From Zygophlyctis sp. KS116 (taxonomy: Eukaryota; Chytridiomycota), in the NCBI GenBank assembly GCA_054661495.1, contig BAAFSQ010000144.1:1-24679 (forward strand): DNA of 24,679 bases, given 5' to 3'. The notes below the pieces were generated by a model. It did not search any database. It was not told the origin of the DNA and saw only the letters and a list, made by a program, of their open reading frames with translations. Below are positions 18,773 through 24,679 of the stretch, piece by piece (position 1 is the first letter of the stretch; every line of letters begins with the position of its first letter). The position numbers and the translations under genes are program-made.

Positions 18773-20000
18773 TTAAACAATGCGAGTTCTTATAGAATTG
18801 GATAAAATCGCCAATTGCGATACAATCTCTGCAGTCACATTCTCTGCATTAATATCTGCAATCAAGTATCCAATAGATCCATTAGTATCCAAGACTTGTC
18901 GTCCAACATTAAAGGCAGAGAGAATATAATCAATTTCTTTAAGGACTCCACGAACATTACGATGAACATTCACAATCTAAATTTTAAAATACAAAGAGTA
19001 CTCGACGAGTTCCAGGCTTTAAAGGCCATGCTGAAATGCTAGGATAATTTACTGCACCAACACTACTTCCTGTATTTATATACTGGACAATAGATTTAGT
19101 AACTTCTTGAACAATTCTAGCAGAACATTCCATTGTAGTAGTTGCTATTTCATCAGATAAAATCACATTTGATAAATCTTTTAATGGATAAATTTCAGTA
19201 TAATTATCAGGAAATACATCTATAGCAGCTCCAGATAAATGACCAGATTTTATACTAGCAGATAAAGCTTCCATATCAATAGCATTTCCATAAGACGTAT
19301 TAATTATATACGAACCTGGCTTCATTTTTTCAAATTCAGATTTAGAAAATAACTGATTATTTTCAGGAACAGAAGACACATTAATTGATACAAAGTCAGA
19401 TTGTTCCAGTAAAGCAGATAACGTACTCATTGGTTCTGCACGTCCAATTGGCATAATTGACTGATTGTCATAAAATATTACTCGTAAAGAGAGCGCTTCT
19501 GCCAATACTCCTAATTGAGATCCTACATTTCCATAGCCGACAATTCCAAGAGTTTTATTTCTTACTTCATGACATCCTTTAGAGATCTTTGTCCATTCTC
19601 CATTATGAATTTGTCGAGATTGATCGGGAACCTTTCTGGCAAGCAGTATGATAGAAGCTATAATAAATTCTGCAACAGAGTGCTGATGCTGATATGGAGC
19701 AGTAAATACAGGGATCCCCATGCTTTGTGCAGCGTCAACGTCAATCGATGATGCATCTCGACCAAACACACCAATAGCTAGTAATCTGTTTGCTGATCGC
19801 AATACTTCATCACTGATTATACGATCCTTTAAGCAGATTATATGATATTCTGATATTTTGTTTGCCAATTGTCCTTCAGTTAAAGCTTCCAAACACTCAG
19901 ACACTTGGAAATGGGCGAGTTCAAAGGCAGTCATCGATGACTCTGGGAGTGGATCTAAAACTAATACTTTAACATCGAAACCAGACTTTGGAGTTGCCAT
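18773..20000 (-). CDS. D-3-phosphoglycerate dehydrogenase homologue (SerA/Ser3 type with ACT domain) lacking the catalytic triad; probable pseudoenzyme
   Basis: PGDH makes the first step of serine synthesis (3-phosphoglycerate to phosphohydroxypyruvate, NAD-dependent). Exons 20000-19002 and 18976-18773 (25-nt intron) give 400 aa, against 410 for E. coli SerA. The NAD-binding loop GIVGYGNVGSQLG and the folds GIPVFTAPYQHQHSVAEFII and HLSGAAIDVFP are kept. The C-terminal ACT domain (IVNVHRNVRGVLKEIDYIL) keeps the H-x-N of serine-binding enzymes. The active site is not kept: the Arg of NASRG is Tyr (NTSYGNAID), the His of TPHIGGST is Glu (SDEIATTT), and the Glu after DVFPT is absent (DVFPDNYTEI). 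Codons TAT and GAA confirm the changes. The frame is clean, so decay is unlikely; a serine-sensing or structural role is inferred. The start is MATPKSGFDVK. Confidence 0.9.
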
Positions 20001-20043
20001 ATTATTTTTAACTAAAATCACCGCCCTACAACAAAATGTTAAT

Positions 20044-21534
20044 CTAGTCTTCTTGGAAAAATGAATATTCTTCCATATCATCTAATCAAATTTACTTAAT
20101 AAATATATACCTTGTAGATCATGACCATTCTGTTCATTTTGCCCACGTAAAAGTCGCATTAGTTCATTCACTTTGGATTTTACAGAGTTTTCCAAATCTT
20201 CTGGCTCACCTAAAATTTCTTCCTCTTCTTCAGATGAAGACGATGATGAAGATGTATCAGTCCTTTCCTTATCTTCAAAAAATTTGTCATTAACGACGCA
20301 TGAACTTGGTTCTCCCCTTAATGCATTTGCCTTGTTTGTCATCATTTTTCTCAAATGATCAACAAATTTACTAGAATACCAACCTGATCTCTTACTAAAA
20401 TGATTTCTAGGACTTCCAAACGTCTCTAAGAACGGTAGAATATCTGGATCAATAATGTCACAGACCTGAAACGTATTAATAGAACCAGTAAAATTGGAAC
20501 CATTAAAAACATGATTATTTGGATCAGTTTTTGAAGTTATTACAGGAGCTCTTGATGAGAATCCTCTGAATGTTTTAGTTTTTTTAAGTGTTGATCTCAT
20601 TGAAATCATCTGCCATTTTGCACTTGATGAATCCTTTCGTGGATCAAAAGAATATCTAACCCATGTGTCTTTAAATCCGCCTCTGGGAATCAAATAAGCC
20701 ACCCTGGGTAAAAGTTGTTTGATGTATTTTGCATATTCCGGAGTCATTGAATTTAAAAGAGCAGTACGACTCCAGACTGGTCTATGATTTTGAAAAAGAT
20801 TGGTAATTTCCTCGACTGCTTTTTTTGGAACATCTAACGGCTTAAATTCTTCAGGTGGTCCTGTAGGAACTTGAATACTTTTCATATTGAGTATAGCACA
20901 ATGCAGCTTGTCAGTATTTGAATGTTTATTCATGGTTTTGATTCTAGATTGTCCCTAACATGATTATTCCATAAAATCTTACATCTTCTTCAACTCTAAC
21001 CTTGACTATGGCAGGATTTTGTGAGTATTTGTAATCTAATGCTGTTTCAATTGGACTAAAAAGAGGAGGTGGAATATTTGAAAGCTTCTCTACGATTCCC
21101 TTTTCATGACTAAATCTAAACTTTTCAATTCCTTCCACTATAATATTAATATTATGATAAATACTATTCCATTCTTCAAGGTCTGTCCGAAGTCTTACAA
21201 TAGAGTTATCTTCTTTTGGCAGAACCTGATAATCTGCCAACGATCGAAATCTGACTGTCCGGTTGATCATGCCAATGATTTCATACTTTATTCTAATTTT
21301 TCCAGTCTTTTTATTCCTTTGCTTGATTACTTTAATAGCCAAGTTTGAAGTTGTTATGATATGGCCATAAATCGGCCTAGAAAATAAATCTTTCCTCATG
21401 TAAAGTGCCACCGCTGAATTATTCTTTATGCAATTTAGTAATGCATCAGGCCCCCCGATTAATTTTAATAGAGCTCTTGGATCATTAGAATACCCTGGAA
21501 ACTCAACAGCTATCAAGTCTGGAATGCTACTCAT
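20044..21534 (-). CDS. TFC1: TFIIIC subunit tau95 (Tfc1/GTF3C5)
   Basis: DNA-binding subunit of the RNA polymerase III factor TFIIIC, which recognises the A box of tRNA genes. Exons 21534-20983, 20954-20111 and 20081-20044 give 477 aa; the introns are 28 and 29 nt. The N-terminal barrel domain shows IPDLIAVEFPGYSNDPRALL, IGGPDAL and LYMRKDLFSRPIYGH. The DNA-binding half shows FQNHRPVWSRTALLNSM, YIKQLLPRVAYLIPRGGFKD and the DTWVRYSFDPRKD segment. The protein ends in Ser/Glu runs and an acidic tail, EEYSFFQED, read only after the last intron; an acidic C-terminus is typical of the family. The Met of MSSIPDL (21534) is chosen because it lies 19 bp after the stop of EFHB and fits the family N-terminus. 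Upstream in-frame ATGs at 21585 and 21603 would overlap EFHB. Confidence 0.92.
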
Positions 21535-21553
21535 AAAATAAAAATTGCAAGTT

Positions 21554-22974
21554 TTAAGTTGTTCCAAGCAATTTTTCAAGTTCATACAATTGTTCTCTGC
21601 CATAAATATTCACAGGTGTTGCATATATCAATCCTTATATTTAATTTAATAAAACTACCTTTGGCTCCTAATTCATCGCCATAGTTTGTTCCATCAGCCA
21701 ATCTTTTACGATGTGGTCCTGTTCTTTTGTCCCGGACTGAAGGAATCCCAAATACATGATTCAAATCAAATCCTTTTAGCATTGGAGTATTTAATGCACC
21801 TCCAGGTACATCTTCTGTGATTTTAAATCCAAGAGATGAGTCTTCGCAATCTTGTAGTTTGGGAGTGTGACATTGAACATTTTCTAAATGCTCATGACGA
21901 GTCGGTATTCCGGCAGGCAAAGATGGTACATATTTCAATCTCCCAAAATATTTTTTACCAGTACCAATAAGATGTCCAACGCTATACTCGTCTGGTGGAA
22001 TTACAATACCAAATGTATGATTTGAATTGAGATGGGAAATTGTATCCTTCATTCTAAAAGATTAGATTTTAAAAATATTACGGATCATGAACTTTACCCA
22101 ATTGAGGCTGTCTTCTCTCCCTGAAATCTGCTAATCTTTTGCTGATAATCTTATTCTTTAATTCCCTTTTTAATTAAATAATTTCAGAGATACTCTTGTC
22201 TTAGATCATCCCAATAAAGTGATTCACGAACTCTTGTTCCATCACTGTCTAGACGAGTTTGAGATTTTATAATTGGAGTTTCAGGTACAGTCCAATTAGG
22301 ACCATAATGCATTCTACGTTCTCCAGGACCATACGACTTATGACTAAGTATATATTGACTCTTAAACTTATCATCATTTTCTTCCGTATTTTTTGGAGGA
22401 TGAATGATTAAACGAACATCATCATCTTCATGAGTCGGCATTCCAAATTTGAAATTGGGATCTTTTGTAAAATCTGGCAATTTTGTAGCATTTGGAACAG
22501 CAGCGCCTAAATATTATTATTATTCCTTTTACCCAAAACTTGATGTTCCCGTCTATGATATATATGTTCCCGACGAGTCTCTCGTTCCTTTCAGATTATA
22601 ATGATTATGAATTACCTGAAGCAGCAAATTCCCTTTCGGAGGAAATACAACATCCCCGGCCTAAAGATGATAAACCAATTAGATCATACAGTATGCTTAT
22701 ATTCTCCTCGAACACCATGGGTCAATTTACTAGCCTTCTCGGATACTGCAGCAACATTTGCCGCAACTTTCTGAGGCATATGCTGAATTGGATCTAACAG
22801 CGATCTCTTTGTGTAAGGCTCTCTCTTATTCCATTCTAGACATACTTTAGCGCTATCTTGATCAGAGTGATTATTAGTTTTCCCAGCCTAAATAATGATA
22901 ATAATATGTCTTACAGCAGGGATTTCTGGATGGGGATCTGGTTTTCTACCAGGAGTCTTACGAATGCGAGTCAT
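21554..22974 (-). CDS. EFHB: EFHB-like flagellar microtubule inner protein, without EF-hands
   Basis: EFHB (CFAP21 type) lies inside ciliary doublet microtubules. Eight exons (22974-22915, 22887-22690, 22660-22616, 22587-22533, 22506-22194, 22165-22082, 22053-21659, 21633-21554) give 409 aa; the introns are 27, 29, 28, 26, 28, 28 and 25 nt. Family blocks in order are KLTHGVRGEYKHT, AGDVVFPPKGN, FKFGMPTHEDDDVRLIIHPP, ILSHKSYGPGERRMHYGPNW, LDSDGTRVRESLYWDDLRQE, IISKRLADFRERRQPQLGKV, HTFGIVIPPDEYSVGHLI, HVFGIPSVRDKRTGP and KRLADGTNYGDELGAKGLIY. Human EFHB is about 833 aa and carries EF-hands between the DEYxVGxL block and the last FGxP block. Here those blocks are only about 90 residues apart, with no Ca-binding loop. 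Confidence 0.85.
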
Positions 22975-23041
22975 ATTTTATTATAATCTAAACTAGAGGG
23001 ACAGTATCAAATGTATGACGTACTGATTGTAATTTCCCGGA

Positions 23042-24519
23042 TCAAAGCTCCCTTCTCCATGCAGGAATTTGTCTATAGTTTTAACTATATCATTTACCTC
23101 TTTGGAATCAATGGGGCTTCGAATTTACTCTTCACCTTTTCACATTCATCATCAATGGTCGCAAGTTTTAATTGTTGCGATATCGTTGGCTGCATCAGCC
23201 GTTTTGGATCCTTTTCAACTTTGATAGCGACCTAATTAATTGAATCATATATTAAAATACCTTTGATATTAAAGATTGTAACCTTTTCTCACGCTTCAAT
23301 TGCTCACTTTCCTTTTGATGTAGTCTTTGATTTCTTTTCTCCAAAAAATCATGATCCTATGACTTAAAGAAAAGAATCAATACCTTCTTTTTAAATTTCT
23401 CGTTTTCAATTGCAAATCTACACTCTTTTTCTCTCTTTACCAATTCATGAGACACAGCTTTTAATTCTCCTTCAAGTGCTTGAATTTGTGATTTCCTTTC
23501 TACATATTCCTTTACTTTTTCCTTGATTTTCTTCTATAACACTTAATAGTATTAATTACTCTTTTTTCAATTTCTCTTAATTTATCAGTATCTAATTTAT
23601 GATTTTCTGACTTGACCTCCTTTTTTTCAAAATTTTTAGAATTCTATATTTATAAAAGGAAATATTATACCTTCCATTCTTGTAAAGCTTGCCTTATTTC
23701 TTCTCTTTTTTGAACTTGTTTCTTTGGGTTTCCTATTTTCTTTTGACCATCATTCTCATCCATTTCTAAATCCTTTATCAACTTTTCTGCCTCTATTTTC
23801 TTTTGAGTCTTCCATTCCTGAATCTTTTTCTTTCTATTTTGTACCAATTTTGAATATGTCCGAAACCATTCTTCATGTTTTTCCAAATCTGATAATAAAA
23901 TTCCTGGAATTCTATCTACACAAATCTTGTAAAAGTATTCTAGATCTACAACTCCATACTTTCCTCTTAAATTTAGAAAAGTAGAGTGATTTATTGGATC
24001 CCATCCTCCAGTTTGTCCGTGTTTCCTTACAAAATCTAAATAATCTTCCTCTTCCTTTGAATTTTTAGGCTGAAATTCCTTTCTAAGAGGAACATAGTAG
24101 ACATTTTCAGCTGATTTTTCATGATTTTTAACAATTTCTACCAGTTTTTCCACTTGTAGAGTTAAATTTACTTCTTCTAATGATATTTCTGCTAATTTTG
24201 AGCAAATATTGAGTTTCATTTGAGATAATTTCCCTTCAAAATCATGAATTTTAGTCTTTATCTTGTCTATATTGACTGGATTTTCAACTAAATCTCTTAA
24301 ATCGCACAACTGAAGCTTTAAATCCTGGAAATCCTGTGGTTTGTAGCTGTTTATTGCTGGTAATTCCAGTCTTTGAGTTATAGATGATAGTTCCTGGGTG
24401 AGAATGTTTTCCTTTTGTAGATACTTTAAGTATTCCTTCATTTTTCCGACTCTTGCAGTCAATGTTATCAATTGTTTGTACTTTAGTGTTCCCATTGATC
24501 TGTCATCGCTTGATCTCAT
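23042..24519 (-). CDS. CCDC112: CCDC112, coiled-coil centriolar-satellite/basal-body protein
   Basis: Six exons (24519-23671, 23643-23560, 23533-23384, 23356-23261, 23231-23098, 23072-23042) give 447 aa, nearly the same as human (446). The introns are 27, 26, 27, 29 and 25 nt. The protein is mostly coiled coil. Diagnostic parts are the central KHGQTGGWDPINHSTFLNLR, RIPGILLSDLEKHEEWF, RKKKIQEWKTQKKIEAEKLI, QALQEWK, and the C-terminus RQIPAWRREL, which matches the conserved end of animal CCDC112 and is rebuilt across the last intron. By family knowledge it localises to centriolar satellites and affects ciliogenesis. Its presence beside EFHB fits a flagellated zoospore stage. The start is MRSSDDRSMG; 46 bp separate it from the upstream stop. 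Confidence 0.88.
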
Positions 24520-24565
24520 GTTTCCAAATCAACTCAAATGTAATCTAATCTTAAAATACACATTT

Positions 24566-24679
24566 TTAAAAAAACTTAAACTTGCTCTTTCTAGGAGACT
24601 TTGGGAGATGAGATTCAATCTCTGACAGTCGTTTAAGAGCAATTTCATCGCCCTTTGAAGATGCTATTTTATACCATTT
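24566..24679 (-). CDS. C-terminal end of a Sel1-repeat protein (partial, continues beyond the window)
   Basis: Thirty-seven codons at the window edge end in TAA at 24566-24568. KWYKIASSKGDEIALKRLSE matches the second half of a Sel1-like repeat (W-Y-x-A-A-x-x-G-D-x-x-A-x-x-R-L), followed by a basic tail, SPRKSKFKFF. In fungi such proteins include Skt5-type chitin synthase regulators, but one repeat cannot decide which. Confidence 0.65.
   Translation of the reverse strand, partial: KWYKIASSKGDEIALKRLSEIESHLPKSPRKSKFKFF

Noticed and set aside
21535-21603. Longer tau95 N-terminus from ATG 21603 or 21585
   Set aside because: It would overlap the true last exon of EFHB (21633-21554), and the extra residues have no family match.
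1-24679. Alternative genetic code, as in ciliates with similarly tiny introns
   Set aside because: TAA, TAG and TGA all terminate recognisable proteins, and no in-frame stop codons remain inside conserved exons after splicing.
1-24679. tRNA, rRNA or CRISPR arrays
   Set aside because: No cloverleaf-like, rRNA-like or regularly spaced repeat-spacer pattern was seen. The only repeats are the 57-bp pair, the target-site pair and the promoter repeat.

Overview
The window reads as a gene-dense, AT-rich nuclear segment of an early-diverging zoosporic (flagellated) fungus. Fungal markers are a STE12-type DNA-binding domain, a CAP59/CMT1-family (GT69) mannosyltransferase and a probable Mmc1-like protein. 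Flagellar markers are ZMYND10 (dynein-arm assembly), EFHB (doublet microtubule inner protein) and CCDC112. The standard genetic code fits: TAA, TAG and TGA all end recognisable proteins. A Cryptomycota/Rozella-like, aphelid or chytrid source is plausible, but the species cannot be fixed by reading alone.

The most striking property is intron size. I placed 47 spliceosomal introns by protein continuity, GT..AG borders and reading frame. All are 23-34 nt, with a mean near 27 nt. Most donors are GTA and a few are GTT; acceptors are mostly TAG or AAG. Genes lie 7-141 bp apart. One convergent pair overlaps by 23 bp, and another pair shares a palindrome that holds both stop codons and both AATAAA signals.

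Layout. 1-6352: the end of glucosidase I and ZMYND10 (+), converging on VPS33 and inorganic pyrophosphatase (-). 6353-6493: a divergent promoter carrying an unusual GC-rich, codon-periodic repeat. 6494-7847: GT69 mannosyltransferase (+). 7848-10741: a small putative secreted peptide, then a 1.5-kb unit between two perfect 57-bp direct repeats that carries a coiled-coil/SAM-like gene of foreign composition, then an unrecognised gene (+). 10719-12977: Mmc1-like and TRAPPC6/Trs33 (-). 13048-14969: PEX5 (+), divergent from Trs33 across 70 bp. 15141-17150: a host reading frame split by a 5'-truncated LINE with a 15-bp target-site duplication. 17134-17694: a STE12-type gene (+). 17796-24679: six closely packed minus-strand genes. 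In transcription order they are a Sel1-repeat protein (only its end), CCDC112, EFHB, TFIIIC tau95, a phosphoglycerate-dehydrogenase-like protein and UBXN1.

Together the genes cover ER glycan trimming and glycosylation, vacuole and Golgi tethering (VPS33, Trs33), peroxisomal import (PEX5), Pol III transcription (TFIIIC), p97 adaptors (UBXN1) and flagellum construction. The main candidates for something new are the PGDH homologue that has lost its catalytic triad but keeps a serine-type ACT domain, the 57-bp-repeat-bounded unit, the ORF split by the LINE, an EFHB without EF-hands, and the ultra-short intron system.
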